Shown: positions 25,685 to 40,200 of the stretch, in pieces
How the letters are laid out: each line of letters begins with the position of its first letter
How positions within the stretch are numbered: the first letter of the stretch is position 1
Source: Tubulanus polymorphus
Lineage: Eukaryota; Nemertea; Palaeonemertea; Tubulaniformes; Tubulanidae
Length of the DNA stretch: 64,000 nucleotides
Direction of reading: 5' to 3'
NCBI RefSeq assembly: GCF_964204645.1
Contig: NC_134025.1
Location: forward strand, 31,999,561-32,063,560
Notes under the pieces: generated by a model
What the model saw: the letters and a program-made list of their open reading frames with translations, nothing else
What the model was told of the DNA's origin: nothing
Databases searched by the model: none
Made by a program: the position numbers and the translations under genes

Positions 25685-28600
25685 CTGAAGATGATTGACT
25701 CGATCTGAAATGATAGGTTAGGTAGACTGAACTGATTTCGAGTAGATGGACTGAAAGATACAGATTTTTCTTGCAAAATAGGGTCCTAAAGATGATGAGT
25801 TCTATCTTAATTGATGGGTTAGGGTGTACTGAACTGATTTCAAATAGATAGGTTGAAAGAATCAGAATTTTCTGGTTGCTTTTGGTTCTGAAGATGATGG
25901 ATTCAATCTGAAAAGATGTGTTAAGGCGTATTGAACTGATTTCAAATAGATAGGTGCAAAGATTAAGAATTTTTTAGCTATTTATGCTCCTGAAGACGAT
26001 GGACTCGATCTGAAATGATAGGTTAAGGTAGACTGAACTGATTCTGAATAGATGGACTTAAAGATACAGATTTTTCTTGCAAAATAGGGTCCTAAAGATG
26101 ATGAGTTCTATCTTAATTGATGGGTTAGGGTGTACTGAACTGATTTCAAATAGATAGGTGGAAAGATTAAGAATTTTCTGGCTATTTATGCTCCTGAAGA
26201 TGATGGACTCGATCTGAAATGATAGGTTAAGGTAAACTGAACTGATTTCGAGTAGATGGACTGAAAGATACAGATTTTTCTTGCAAAATAGGGTCCTAAA
26301 GATGATGAGTTCTATCTTAATTGATGGGTTAGGGTGTACTGAACTGATTTCAAATAGATAGGTGGAAAGATTAAGAATTTTCTGGCTATTTATGCTCCTG
26401 AAGATGATGGACTCGATCTGAAATGATAGGTTAAGGAAAACTGAAATGATTTCGAGTAGATGGACTGAAAGATACAGATTTTTTTTGCAAAATAGGGTCC
26501 TAAAGATGATGAATTCTATCTTAATTGATGGGTTAGGGTGTACTGAACTGATTTCAAATAGATAGGTTGAAAGAATCAGAATTTTCTGGCTCATTTTGGT
26601 TCTGAAGATGATGGATTCAATCTGAAAAGATGTGTTAAGGCGTATTGAACTGATTTCAAATAGATAGGTGGAAAGATTAAGAATTTTCTGGCTATTTATG
26701 CTCCTGAAGATGATGGACTCATCTGAAATGATAGGTTAAGGTAAACTGAACTGATTTCGAGTAGATGGACTGAAAGATACAGATTTTTCTTGCAAAATAG
26801 GGTCCTAAAGATGATGAGTTCTATCTTAATTGATGGGTTAGGGTGTACTGAACTGATTTCAAATAGATAGGTGGAAAGATTAAGAATTTTCTGGCTATTT
26901 ATGCTCCTGAAGATGATGGACTCGATCTGAAATGATAGGTTAAGGTAAATTGAACTGATTTAGAGCAGATGGACTGAAAGATACAGATTTTTCTTGCAAA
27001 ATAGGGTCCTAAAGATGATGAATTCTATCTTAATTGATGGGTTAGGGTGAACTGAACTGATTTCAAATAGATAGGTGGAAAGAATCAGAATTTTCTGGCT
27101 GCCTTTGGTTCTGAAGATGATGGACTCAATCTGAAAAGATGGGCTAAGGCGTATTGAACTGATTTCAAATAGATAGGTGGAAAGATTCAGAATTTTCTGG
27201 CTGCTTTTGGTTCTGAAGATGATGGATTCAATCTGAAAAGATGTGTTAAGGCGCATTGAACTGATTTCAAATAGATAGGTGGAAAGATTAAGAATTTTCT
27301 GGCTATTTATGCTCCTGAAGATGATGGACTCGATCTGAAATGATAGGTTAAGGTAAACTGAACTGATTTCGAGTAGATGGACAGAAAGATACAGATTTTT
27401 CTTGCAAAATAGGGTCCTAAAGATGATGAGTTCTATCTTAATTGATGGGTTAGGGTGTACTGAACTGATTTCAAATAGATAGGTGGAAAGATTAAGAATT
27501 TTCTGGCTATTTATGCTCCTGAAGATGATGGACTCGATCTGAAACGATAGGTTAAGGTAAACTGAACTGATTTCGAGCAGATGGACTGAAAGATACAGAT
27601 TTTTCTTGCAAAATAGGGTCCTAAAGATAATGAATTCTATCTTAATTGATGGGTTAGGGTGTACTGAACTGATTTCAAATAGATAGGTTGAAAGAATCAG
27701 AATTTTCTGTCTGCCTTTGGTTCTCAAGATGATGGACTCAATCTGAAAAGATGGGCTAAGGCGTATTGAACTGATTTCAAATAGATAGGTGGAAAGATTA
27801 AGAATTTTCTGGCTATTTATGCTCCTGAAGATGATGGACTCGATCTGAAATGATAGGTTAAGGTAAACTGAACTGATTTCGAGTAGATGGACTGAAAGAT
27901 ACAGATTTTTCTTGCAAAATAGGGTCCTAAAGATGATGAATTCTATCTTAATTGATGGGTTAGGGTGAACTGAACTGATTTCAAATAGATAGGTGGATAG
28001 AATCAGAATTTTCTGGCTGCCTTTGGTTCTGAAGATGATGGACTCAATCTGAAAAGATGGGCTAAGTCGAATTGAACTGATTTCAAATAGATAGGTGGAA
28101 AGATTAAGAATTTTCTGGCTATTTATGCTCCTGAAGATGATGGACTCGTTCTGAAATGATAGGTTAGGTAGACTGAACTGATTTCGAGTAGATGGACTGA
28201 AAGATACAGATTTTTCTTGCAAAATAGGGTCCTAAAGATGATGAGTTCTATCTTAATTGATGGGTTAGGGTGTACTGAACTGATTTCAAATAGATAGGTG
28301 GAAAGATTAAGAATTTTCTGGTTATTTATGCTCCTGAAGATGATGGACTCGATCTGAAATGATAGGTTAAGGTAAACTGAACTGATTTCGAGTAGATGGA
28401 CTGAAAGATACAAATTTTTCTTGCGAAATAGGGTCCTAAAGATGATGAATTCTATCTTAATTGATGGGTTAGGGTGTACTGAACTGATTTCAAATAGATA
28501 GGTTGAAAGAATCAGAATTTTCCGGCTGCTTTTGGTTCTGAAGATGATGGATTCAATCTGAAAAGATGTGTTAAGGCGTATTGAACTGATTTCAAATAGA

Positions 28601-31600
28601 TAGGTGGAAAGATTAAGAATTTTCTGGCTATTTATGCTCCTGAAGATGATGGACTCGATCTGAAATGATAGGTTAAGGTAGACTGAACTGATTCTGAATA
28701 GATGGACTGAAAGATACAGATTTTTCTTGCAAAATAGGGTCCTAAAGATGATGAGTTCTATCTTAATTGATGGGTTAGGGTGTACTGAATTGATTTCAAA
28801 TAGATAGGTGGAAAGATTAAGAATTTTCTGGCTATTTATGCTCCTGAAGATAATGGACTCGATCTGAAATGATAGGTTAAGGAAAACTGAACTGATTTCG
28901 AGTAGATGGACTGAAAGATACAGATTTTTCTTGCAAAATAGGGTCCTAAAGATGATGAATTCTATCTTAATTGATGGGTTAGGGTGTACTGAACTGATTT
29001 CAAATAGATAGGTTGAAAGAATCAGAATTTTCTGGCTGCTTTTGGTTCTGAAGATGATGGATTCAATCTGAAAAGATGTGTTAAGGCGTATTGAACTGAT
29101 TTCAAATAGATAGGTGGAAAGATTAAGAATTTTCTGGCTATTTATGCTCCTGAAGATGATGGACTCATCTGAAATGATAGGTTAAGGTAAACTGAACTGA
29201 TTTCGAGTAGATGGACTGAAATATACAGATTTTTCTTGCAAAATAGGGTCCTAAAGATGATGAGTTCTATCTTAATTGATGGGTTAGGGTGTACTGAACT
29301 GATTTCAAATAGATAGGTGGAAAGATTAAGAATTTTCTGGCTATTTATGCTCCTGAAGATGATGGACTCGATCTGAAATGATAGGTTAAGGTAAACTGAC
29401 CTGATTTCGAGTAGATGGACTGAAAGATACAGATTTTTCTTGCAAAATAGGGTCCTAAAGATGATGAATTATATCTTAATTGATGGGTTAGGGTGAACTG
29501 AACTGATTTCAAATAGATAGGTGGAAAGAATCAGAATTTTCTGGCTGCCTTTGGTTCTGAAGATGATGGACTCAATCTGAAAAGATGGGCTAAGGCGTAT
29601 TGAACTGATTTCAAATAGATAGGTGGAAAGATTCAGAATTTTCTGACTATTTATGCTCCTGAAGATGCTGGACTCGATCTGAAATGATAGGTTAAGGTAA
29701 ACTGAACTGATTTCGAGTAGATGGACTGAAAGATACAGATTTTTCTTGCAAAATAGGGTCCTAAAGATGATGAATTCTATCTTAATTGATGGGTTAGGGT
29801 GAACTGAACTGATTTCAAATAGATAGGTGGAAAGAATCAGAATTTTCTGGCTGCCTTTGGTTCTGAAGATGATGGACTCAATCTGAAAAGATGGGCTAAG
29901 GCGAATTGAACTGATTTCAAATAGATAGGTGGAAAGATTAAGAATTTTCTGGCTATTTATGCTCCTGAAGATGATGGACTCGATCTGAAATGATAGGTTA
30001 AGGTAAACTGAACTGATTTCGAGCAGATGGACTGAAAGATACAGATTTTTTTTGCAAAATAGGGTCCTAAAGATGATGAATTCTATCTTAATTGATGGGT
30101 TAGGGTGAACTGAACTGATTTCAAATAGATAGGTGGAAGGAATCAGAATTTTCTGGCTGCCTTTGGTTCTGAAGATGATGGACTCAATCTGAAAAGATGG
30201 GCTAAGGCGTATTGAACTGATTTCAAATAGATAGGTGGAAAGATTAAGAATTTTCTGGCTATTTATGCTCCTGAAGATGATGGACTCGATCTGAAATGAT
30301 AGGTTAAGGTAGACTGAACTGATTCTGAATAGATGGACTGAAAGATACAGATTTTTCTTGCAAAATAGGGTCCTAAAGATGATGAGTTCTATCTTAATTG
30401 ATGGGTTAGGGTGTACTGAACTGATTTCAAATAGATAGGTGGAAAGATTAAGAATTTTCTGGCTATTTATGCTCCTGAAGATGATGGACTCGATCTGAAA
30501 TGATAGGTTATGGAAAACTGAACTGATTTCGAGTAGATGGACTGAAAGATACAGATTTTTCTTGCAAAATAGGGTCCTAAAGATGATGAATTCTATCTTA
30601 ATTGATGGGTTAGGGTGTACTGAACTGATTTCAAATAGATAGGTTGAAAGAATCAGAATTTTCTGGCTGCTTTTGGTTCTGAAGATGATGGATTCAATCT
30701 GAAAAGATGTGTTAAGGCGTATTGAACTGATTTCAAATAGATAGGTGGAAAGATTAAGAATTTTCTGGCTATGTATGCTCCTGAAGAAGATGGACTCATC
30801 TGAAATGATAGGTTAAGGTAAACTGAACTGATTTCGAGTAGATGGACTGAAAGATACAGATTTTTCTTGCAAAATAGGGTCCTAAAGATGATGCGTTCTA
30901 TCTTAATTGATGGGTTAGGGTGTACTGAACTGATTTCAAATAGATAGGTGGAAAGATTAAGAATTTTCTGGCTATTTATGCTCCTGAAGATGATGGACTC
31001 GATCTGAAATGATAGGTTAAGGTAAACTGAACTGATTTCGAGCAGATGGACTGAAAGATACAGATTTTTCTTGCAAAATAGGGTCCTAAAGATGATGAAT
31101 TCTATCTTAATTGATGGGTTAGGGTGTACTGAACTGATTTCAAATAGATAGGTTGAAAGAATCAGAATTTTCTGGCTGCCTTTGGTTCTCAAGATGATGG
31201 ACTCAATCTGAAAAGATGGGCTAAGGCGTATTGAACTGATTTCAAATAGATAGGTGGAAAGATTAAGAATTTTCTGGCTATTTATGCTCCTGAAGATGAT
31301 GGACTCGATCTGAAATGATAGGTTAAGGTAAACTGAACTGATTTCGAGTAGATGGACTGAAAGATACAGATTTTTCTTGCAAAATAGGGTCCTAAAGATG
31401 ATGAATTCTATCTTAATTGATGGGTTAGGGTGAACTGAACTGATTTCAAATAGATAGGTGGATAGAATCAGAATTTTCTGGCTGCCTTTGGTTCTGAAGA
31501 TGATGGACTCAATCTGAAAAGATGGGCTAAGGCGAATTGAACTGATTTCAAATAGATAGGTGGAAAGATTAAGAATTTTCTGGCTATTTATGCTCCTGAA

Positions 31601-34600
31601 GATGATGGACTCGATCTGAAATGATAGGTTAAGGTAAACTGAACTGATTTCGAGTAGATGGACTGAAAGATACAGATTTTTCTTGCAAAATAGGGTCTTA
31701 AAGATGATGAATTTTATCTTAATTGATGGGTTAGGGTGTACTGAACTGATTTCAAATAGATAGGTTGAAAGAATCAGAATTTTCTGGCTGCTTTTGGTTC
31801 TGAAGATGATGGATTCAATCTGAAAAGATGTGTTAAGGCGTATTGAACTGATTTCAAATAGATAGGTGGAAAGATTAAGAATTTTCTGGCTATTTATGCT
31901 CCTGAAGATGATGGACTCGTTCTGAAATGATAGGTTAGGTAGACTGAACTGATTTCGAGTAGATGGACTGAAAGATACAGATTTTTCTTGCAAAATAGGG
32001 TCCTAAAGATGATGAATTCTATCTTAATTGATGGGTAAGGGTGAACTGAACTGATTTCAAATAGATAGGTGGAAAGAATCAGAATTTTCTGGCTGCCTTT
32101 GGTTCTGAAGATGATGGACTCAATCTGAAAAGATGGGCTAAGGCGTATTGAACTGATTTCAAATAGATAGGTGGAAAGATTAAGAATTTTCTGGCTATTT
32201 ATGCTCCTGAAGATGATGGACTCGATCTGAAATGATAGGTTAAGGTAAACTGAACTGATTTCGAGTAGATGGACTGAAAGATATAAATTTTTCTTGCAAA
32301 ATAGGGTCCTAAAGATGATGAGTTCTATCTTAATTGATGGGTTAGGGTGTACTGAACTGATTTCAAATAGATAGGTTGAAAGAATTAGAATTTTCTGGCT
32401 GGTTTTGGTTCTGAAGATGATGGATTCAATCTGATAAGATGTGTTAAGGCGTATTGAACTGATTTCAAATAGATAGGTGGAAAGATTAAGAATTTTCTGG
32501 CTATGTATGCTCCTGAAGAAGATGGACTCATCTGAAATGATAGGTTAAGGTAAACTGAACTGATTTCGAGTAGATGGACTGAAAGATACAGATTTTTCTT
32601 GCAAAATAGGGTCCTAAAGATGATGAATTCTATCTTAATTGATGGGTTAGGGTGAACTGAACTGATTTCAAATAGATAGGTGGATAGAATCAGAATTTTC
32701 TGGCTGCCTTTGGTTCTGAAGATGATGGACTCAATCTGAAAAGATGGGCTAAGGCGAATTGAACTGATTTCAAATAGATAGGTGGAAAGATTAAGAATTT
32801 TCTGGCTATTTATGCTCCTGAAGATGATGGACTAAGTCTGAAATGATAGGTTAAGGTAAACTGAACTGATTTCGAGCAGATGGACTGAAAGATACAGATT
32901 TTTCTTGCAAAATAGGGTCCTAAAGATGATGAATTCTATCTTAATTGATGGGTTAGGGTGAACTGAACTGATTTCAAATAGATAGGTGGAAAGAATCAGA
33001 ATTTTCTGGCTGCCTTTGGTTCTGAAGATGATGGACTCAATCTGAAAAGATGGGCTAAGGCGAATTGAACTGATTTCAAATAGATAGGTGGAAAGATTAA
33101 GAATTTTCTGGCTATTTATGCTCCTGAAGATGATGGACTCGATCTGAAATGATAGGTTAAGGTAAACTGAACTGATTTCGAGTAGATGGACAGAAAGATA
33201 CAGATTTTTCTTGCAAAATAGGGTCCTAAAGATGATGAGTTCTATCTTAATTGATGGGTTAGGGTGTACTGAACTGATTTCAAATAGATAGGTGGAAAGA
33301 TTAAGAATTTTCTGGCTATTTATGCTCCTGAAGATGATGGACTCGATCTGAAATGATAGGTTAAGGTAAACTGAACTGATTTCGAGTAGATGGACTGAAA
33401 GATACAGATTTTTCTTGCAAAATAGGGTCCTAAAGATGATGAATTCTATCTTAATTGATGGGTTAGGGTGTACTGAACTGATTTCAAATAGATAGGTTGA
33501 AAGAATCAGAATTTTCTGGCTGCTTTTGGTTCTGAAGATGATGGATTCAATCTGAAAAGATGTGTTAAGGCGTATTGAACTGATTTCAAATAGATAGGTG
33601 GAAAGATTAAGAATTTTCTGGCTATTTATGCTCCTGAAGATGATGGACTCGATCTGAAATGATAGGTTAAGGTAAACTGAACTGATTTCGAGCAGATGGA
33701 CTGAAAGATACAGATTTTTTTTGCAAAATAGGGTCCTAAAGATGATGAATTCTATCTTAATTGATGGGTTAGGGTGAACTGAACTGATTTCAAATAGATA
33801 GGTGGAAAGAATCAGAATTTTCTGGCTGCCTTTGGTTCTGAAGATGATGGACTCAATCTGAAAAGATGGGCTAAGGCGTATTGAACTGATTTCAAATAGA
33901 TAGGTGGAAAGATTAAGAATTTTCTGGCTATTTATGCTCCTGAAGATGATGGACTCGATCTGAAATGATAGGTTAAGGTAAACTGAACTGATTTCGAGTA
34001 GATGGACTGAAAGATACAAATTTTTCTTGCAAAATAGGGATCTAAAGATGATGAATTCTATCTTAATTAATGGGTTAGGGTGTACTGAACTGATTTCAAA
34101 TAGATAGGTTTAAAGAATCAGAATTTTCTTGCTGCTTTTGGTTCTGAAGATGATGGATTCAATCTGAAAAGATGTGTTGAGGCGTATTGAACTGATTTCA
34201 AATAGATAGGTGGAAAGATTAAGAATTTTCTGGCTATTTGTGCTCCTGAAGATGATGGACTCGATCTGAAATGATAGGTTAAGGTAGACTGAACTAATTC
34301 TGAATAGATGGACTGAAAGATACAGATTTTTCTTGCAAAATAGGGTCCTAAAGATGATGAGTTCTATCTTAATTGATGGGTTAGGGTGTACTGAACTGAT
34401 TTCAAATAGATAGGTGGAAAGATTAAGAATTTTCTGGCTATTTATGCTCCTGAAGATGATGGACTCGATCTGAAATGATAGGTTAAGGAAAACTGAACTG
34501 ATTTCGAGTAGATGGACTGAAAGATACAGATTTTTCTTGCAAAATAGGGTCCTAAAGATGATGAATTCTATCTTAATTGATGGGTTAGGGTGTACTGAAC

Positions 34601-37207
34601 TGATTTCAAATAGATAGGTGGAAAGAATCAGAATTTTCTGGCTGCCATTGGTTCTGAAGATGATGGACTCAATCTGAAAAGATGGGCTAAGGCGAATTGA
34701 ACTGATTTCAAATAGATAGGTGGAAAGATTAAGAATTTTCTGGCTATTTATGCTCCTGAAGATGATGGACTCGATCTGAAATGATAGGTTAAGGTAGACT
34801 GAACTGATTTCGAGTAGATGGACTGAAAGATACAAATTTTTCTTGCAAAATAGGGTCCTAAAGATGATGAATTCTATCTTAATTGATGGGTTAGGGTGTA
34901 CTGAACTGATTTCAAATAGATAGGTTTAAAGAATCAGAATTTTCTGGCTGCTTTTGGTTCTGAAGATGATGGACTCAATCTGAAAAGATGGGCTAAGGCG
35001 TATTGAACTGATTTCAAATAGATAGGTGGAAAGATTAAGAATTTTCTGGCTATTTATGCTCCTGAAGATGATGGACTCGATCTGAAATGATAGGTTAAGG
35101 TAAACTGAACTGATTTCGAGTAGATGGACTGAAAGATACAAATTTTTCTTGCAAAATAGGGTCCTAAAGATGATGAATTCTATCTTAATTGATGGGTAAG
35201 GGTGTACTGAACTGATTTCAAATAGATAGGTTGAAAGAATCAGAATTTTCTTGCTGCTTTTGGTTCTGAAGATGATGGATTCAATCTGAAAAGATGTGTT
35301 AAGGCGCATTGAACTGATTTCAAATAGATAGGTGGAAAGATTAAGAATTTTCTGGCTATTTATGCTCCTGAAGATGATGGACTCGATCTGAAATGATAGG
35401 TTTAGGTAAACTGAACTGATTTCGAGCAGATGGACTGAAAGATACAGATTTTTCTTGCAAAATAGGGTCCTAAAGATGATGAATTCTATCTTAATTGATG
35501 GGTTAGGGTAAACTGAACTGATTTCAAATAGATAGGTGGAAAGAATCAGAATTTTCTGGCTGCCTTTGGTTCTGAAGATGATGGACTCAATCTGAAAAGA
35601 TGGGCTAAGGCATATTGGACTGATTTCAAATAGATAGGTGGAAAGATTAAGAATTTTCTGGCTATTTATGCTCCTGAAGATGATGGACTCGATCTGAAAT
35701 GATAGGTTAAGGTAAACTGAACTGATTTCGAGTAGATGGACTGAAAGATACAGATTTTTCTTGCAAAATAGGGTCCTAAAGATGATGAATTCTATCTTAA
35801 TTGATGGGTTAGGGTGTACTGAACTGATTTCAAATAGATAGGTGGAAAGATTAAGAATTTTCTGGCTATTTATGCTCCTGAAGATGATGGACTCGATCTG
35901 AAATGATAGGTTAAGGAAAACTGAACTGATTTCGAGTAGATGGACTGAAAGATACAGATTTTTCTTGCAAAATAGGGTCCTAAAGATGATGAATTCTATC
36001 TTAATTGATGGGTTAGGGTGTACTGAACTGATTTCAAATAGATAGGTTGAAAGAATCAGAATTTTCTGGCTGCTTTTGGTTCTGAAGATGATGGATTCAA
36101 TCTGAAAAGATGTGTTAAGGCGTATTGAACTGATTTCAAATAGATAGGTGGAAAGATTAAGAATTTTCTGGCTATTTATGCTCCTGAAGATGATGGACTC
36201 ATCTGAAATGATAGGTTAAGGTAAACTGAACTGATTTCGAGTAGATGGACTGAAAGATACAGATTTTTCTTGCAAAATAGGGTCCTAAAGATGATGAGTT
36301 CTATCTTAATTGATGGGTTAGGGTGTACTGAACTGATTTCAAATAGATAGGTGGAAAGATTAAGAATTTTCTGGCTATTTATGCTCCTGAAGATGATGGA
36401 CTCGATCTGAAATGATAGGTTAAGGTAAATTGAACTGATTTAGAGCAGATGGACTGAAAGATACAGATTTTTCTTGCAAAATAGGGTCCTAAAGATGATG
36501 AATTCTATCTTAATTGATGGGTTAGGGTGAACTGAACTTATTTCAAATAGATAGGTGGAAAGAATCAGAATTTTCTGGCTGCCTTTGGTTTTGAAGATGA
36601 TGGACTCAATCTGAAAAGATGGGCTAAGGCGTATTGAACTGATTTCAAATAGATAGGTGGAAAGATTCAGAATTTTCTGGCTGCTTTTGGTTCTGAAGAT
36701 GATGGATTCAATCTGAAAAGATGTGTTAAGGCGCATTGAACTGATTTCAAATAGATAGGTGGAAAGATTAAGAATTTTCTGGCTATTTATGCTCCTGAAG
36801 ATGATGGACTCGATCTGAAATGATAGGTTAAGGTAAACTGAACTGATTTCGAGTAGATGGACAGAAAGATACAGATTTTTCTTGCAAAATAGGGTCCTAA
36901 AGATGATTAGTTCTATCTTAATTGATGGGTTAGGGTGTACTGAACTGATTTCAAATAGATAGGTGGAAAGATTAAGAATTTTCTGGCTATTTATGCTCCT
37001 GAAGATGATGGACTCGATCTGAAATGATAGGTTAAGGAAAACTGAACTGATTTCGAGTAGATGGACTGAAAGATACAGATTTTTCTTGCAAAATAGGGTC
37101 CTAAAGATGATGAATTCTATCTTAATTGATGGGTTAGGGTGTACTGAACTGATTTCAAATAGATAGGTGGAAAGAATCAGAATTTTCTGGCTGCCATTGG
37201 TTCTGAA
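25685..37207 (+). repeat. Macro-unit 6 and source block of later copies
   Basis: Begins with the same rare A variant at 25685 and runs to the first orientation switch. Parts of it are the template, or a sister copy, of most sequence to its right: 28300-32054 recurs directly at 41720-45474; 29506 to about 33.08 kb and about 35.63-36.76 kb recur inverted in 37222-41719; 32.8-34.0 kb recurs at 52.8-54.0 kb and inverted at 61.2-62.3 kb. Rare landmarks include GGTTATGGAAAAC (30508), GATGCTGGACTCG (29665), GGACTAAGTCTG (32829), GGACAGAAAG (33187) and GGATCTAAAG (34038). Confidence 0.8.
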
Positions 37208-37221
37208 ATCATTATCTATTG
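37208..37221. other. Inversion junction 1 with ~14 bp filler
   Basis: On the left the satellite reads GCCATTGGTTCTGAA and stops fitting the monomer at 37207. On the right, from 37222, it reads TATCTATTTGAAATCAG, the reverse complement of 36757 and leftward (coordinates sum to 73979). The 14 bases between (ATCATTATCTATTG) fit neither side in register. They may be templated patchwork, since TATCTATT resembles the adjacent inverted monomer. Confidence 0.8.
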
Positions 37222-40200
37222 TATCTATTTGAAATCAGTTCAATGCGCCTTAACACATCTTTTCAGATTGAATCCATCATCTTCAGAACCAAAAGCAGCC
37301 AGAAAATTCTGAATCTTTCCACCTATCTATTTGAAATCAGTTCAATACGCCTTAGCCCATCTTTTCAGATTGAGTCCATCATCTTCAAAACCAAAGGCAG
37401 CCAGAAAATTCTGATTCTTTCCACCTATCTATTTGAAATCAGTTCAGTTCACCCTAACCCATCAATTAAGATAGAATTCATCATCTTTAGGACCCTATTT
37501 TGCAAGAAAAATCTGTATCTTTCAGTCCATCTGCTCTAAATCAGTTCAATTTACCTTAACCTATCATTTCAGATCGAGTCCATCATCTTCAGGAGCATAA
37601 ATAGCCAGAAAATTCTTAATCTTTCCACCTATCTATTTGAAATCAGTTCAGTACACCCTAACCCATCAATTAAGATAGAACTCATCATCTTTAGGACCCT
37701 ATTTTGCAAGAAAAATCTGTATCTTTCAGTCCATCTACTCGAAATCAGTTCAGTTTACCTTAACCTATCATTTCAGATGAGTCCATCATCTTCAGGAGCA
37801 TAAATAGCCAGAAAATTCTTAATCTTTCCACCTATCTATTTGAAATCAGTTCAATACGCCTTAACACATCTTTTCAGATTGAATCCATCATCTTCAGAAC
37901 CAAAAGCAGCCAGAAAATTCTGATTCTTTCAACCTATCTATTTGAAATCAGTTCAGTACACCCTAACCCATCAATTAAGATAGAATTCATCATCTTTAGG
38001 ACCCTATTTTGCAAGAAAAATCTGTATCTTTCAGTCCATCTACTCGAAATCAGTTCAGTTTTCCTTAACCTATCATTTCAGATCGAGTCCATCATCTTCA
38101 GGAGCATAAATAGCCAGAAAATTCTTAATCTTTCCACCTATCTATTTGAAATCAGTTCAGTACACCCTAACCCATCAATTAAGATAGAATTCATCATCTT
38201 TAGGACCCTATTTTGCAAGAAAAATCTGTATCTTTCAGTCCATCTACTCGAAATCAGTTCAGTTTACCTTAACCTATCATTTCAGATCGAGTCCATCATC
38301 TTCAGGAGCATAAATAGCCAGAAAATTCTTAATCTTTCCACCTATCTATTTGAAATCAGTTCAATTCGCCTTAGCCCATCTTTTCAGATTGAGTCCATCA
38401 TCTTCAGAACCAAAGGCAGCCAGAAAATTCTGATTCTTTCCACCTATCTATTTGAAATCAGTTCAGTTCACCCTAACCCATCAATTAAGATAGAATTCAT
38501 CATCTTTAGGACCCTATTTTGCAAGAAAAATCTGTATCTTTCAGTCCATCTGCTCGAAATCAGTTCAGTTTACCTTAACCTATCATTTCAGACTTAGTCC
38601 ATCATCTTCAGGAGCATAAATAGCCAGAAAATTCTTAATCTTTCCACCTATCTATTTGAAATCAGTTCAATTCGCCTTAGCCCATCTTTTCAGATTGAGT
38701 CCATCATCTTCAGAACCAAAGGCAGCCAGAAAATTCTGATTCTATCCACCTATCTATTTGAAATCAGTTCAGTTCACCCTAACCCATCAATTAAGATAGA
38801 ATTCATCATCTTTAGGACCCTATTTTGCAAGAAAAATCTGTATCTTTCAGTCCATCTACTCGAAATCAGTTCAGTTTACCTTAACCTATCATTTCAGATG
38901 AGTCCATCTTCTTCAGGAGCATACATAGCCAGAAAATTCTTAATCTTTCCACCTATCTATTTGAAATCAGTTCAATACGCCTTAACACATCTTATCAGAT
39001 TGAATCCATCATCTTCAGAACCAAAACCAGCCAGAAAATTCTAATTCTTTCAACCTATCTATTTGAAATCAGTTCAGTACACCCTAACCCATCAATTAAG
39101 ATAGAACTCATCATCTTTAGGACCCTATTTTGCAAGAAAAATTTATATCTTTCAGTCCATCTACTCGAAATCAGTTCAGTTTACCTTAACCTATCATTTC
39201 AGATCGAGTCCATCATCTTCAGGAGCATAAATAGCCAGAAAATTCTTAATCTTTCCACCTATCTATTTGAAATCAGTTCAATACGCCTTAGCCCATCTTT
39301 TCAGATTGAGTCCATCATCTTCAGAACCAAAGGCAGCCAGAAAATTCTGATTCTTTCCACCTATCTATTTGAAATCAGTTCAGTTCACCCTTACCCATCA
39401 ATTAAGATAGAATTCATCATCTTTAGGACCCTATTTTGCAAGAAAAATCTGTATCTTTCAGTCCATCTACTCGAAATCAGTTCAGTCTACCTAACCTATC
39501 ATTTCAGAACGAGTCCATCATCTTCAGGAGCATAAATAGCCAGAAAATTCTTAATCTTTCCACCTATCTATTTGAAATCAGTTCAATACGCCTTAACACA
39601 TCTTTTCAGATTGAATCCATCATCTTCAGAACCAAAAGCAGCCAGAAAATTCTGATTCTTTCAACCTATCTATTTGAAATCAGTTCAGTACACCCTAACC
39701 CATCAATTAAGATAAAATTCATCATCTTTAAGACCCTATTTTGCAAGAAAAATCTGTATCTTTCAGTCCATCTACTCGAAATCAGTTCAGTTTACCTTAA
39801 CCTATCATTTCAGATCGAGTCCATCATCTTCAGGAGCATAAATAGCCAGAAAATTCTTAATCTTTCCACCTATCTATTTGAAATCAGTTCAATTCGCCTT
39901 AGCCCATCTTTTCAGATTGAGTCCATCATCTTCAGAACCAAAGGCAGCCAGAAAATTCTGATTCTATCCACCTATCTATTTGAAATCAGTTCAGTTCACC
40001 CTAACCCATCAATTAAGATAGAATTCATCATCTTTAGGACCCTATTTTGCAAGAAAAATCTGTATCTTTCAGTCCATCTACTCGAAATCAGTTCAGTTTA
40101 CCTTAACCTATCATTTCAGATCGAGTCCATCATCTTCAGGAGCATAAATAGCCAGAAAATTCTTAATCTTTCCACCTATCTATTTGAAATCAGTTCAATA

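Larger units (their letters stand above)
1..37207 (+). repeat. Forward-oriented satellite domain F1
   Basis: The longest stretch without an orientation change. All monomers read A-B-C on the + strand, with A-(B/C) dimers mixed in. It is organised into larger tandem units, marked by a rare A variant (GATTGACTCG with GGTTAGGTAGACTG) starting at 1, 3160, 7849, 12844, 17839 and 25685. The domain ends in the first bases of a C monomer at 37207. Its last part, about 36960-37207, copies 34410-34657 at an offset of 2550 bp (25 monomers), including the rare GCCATTGG variant. Confidence 0.9.
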
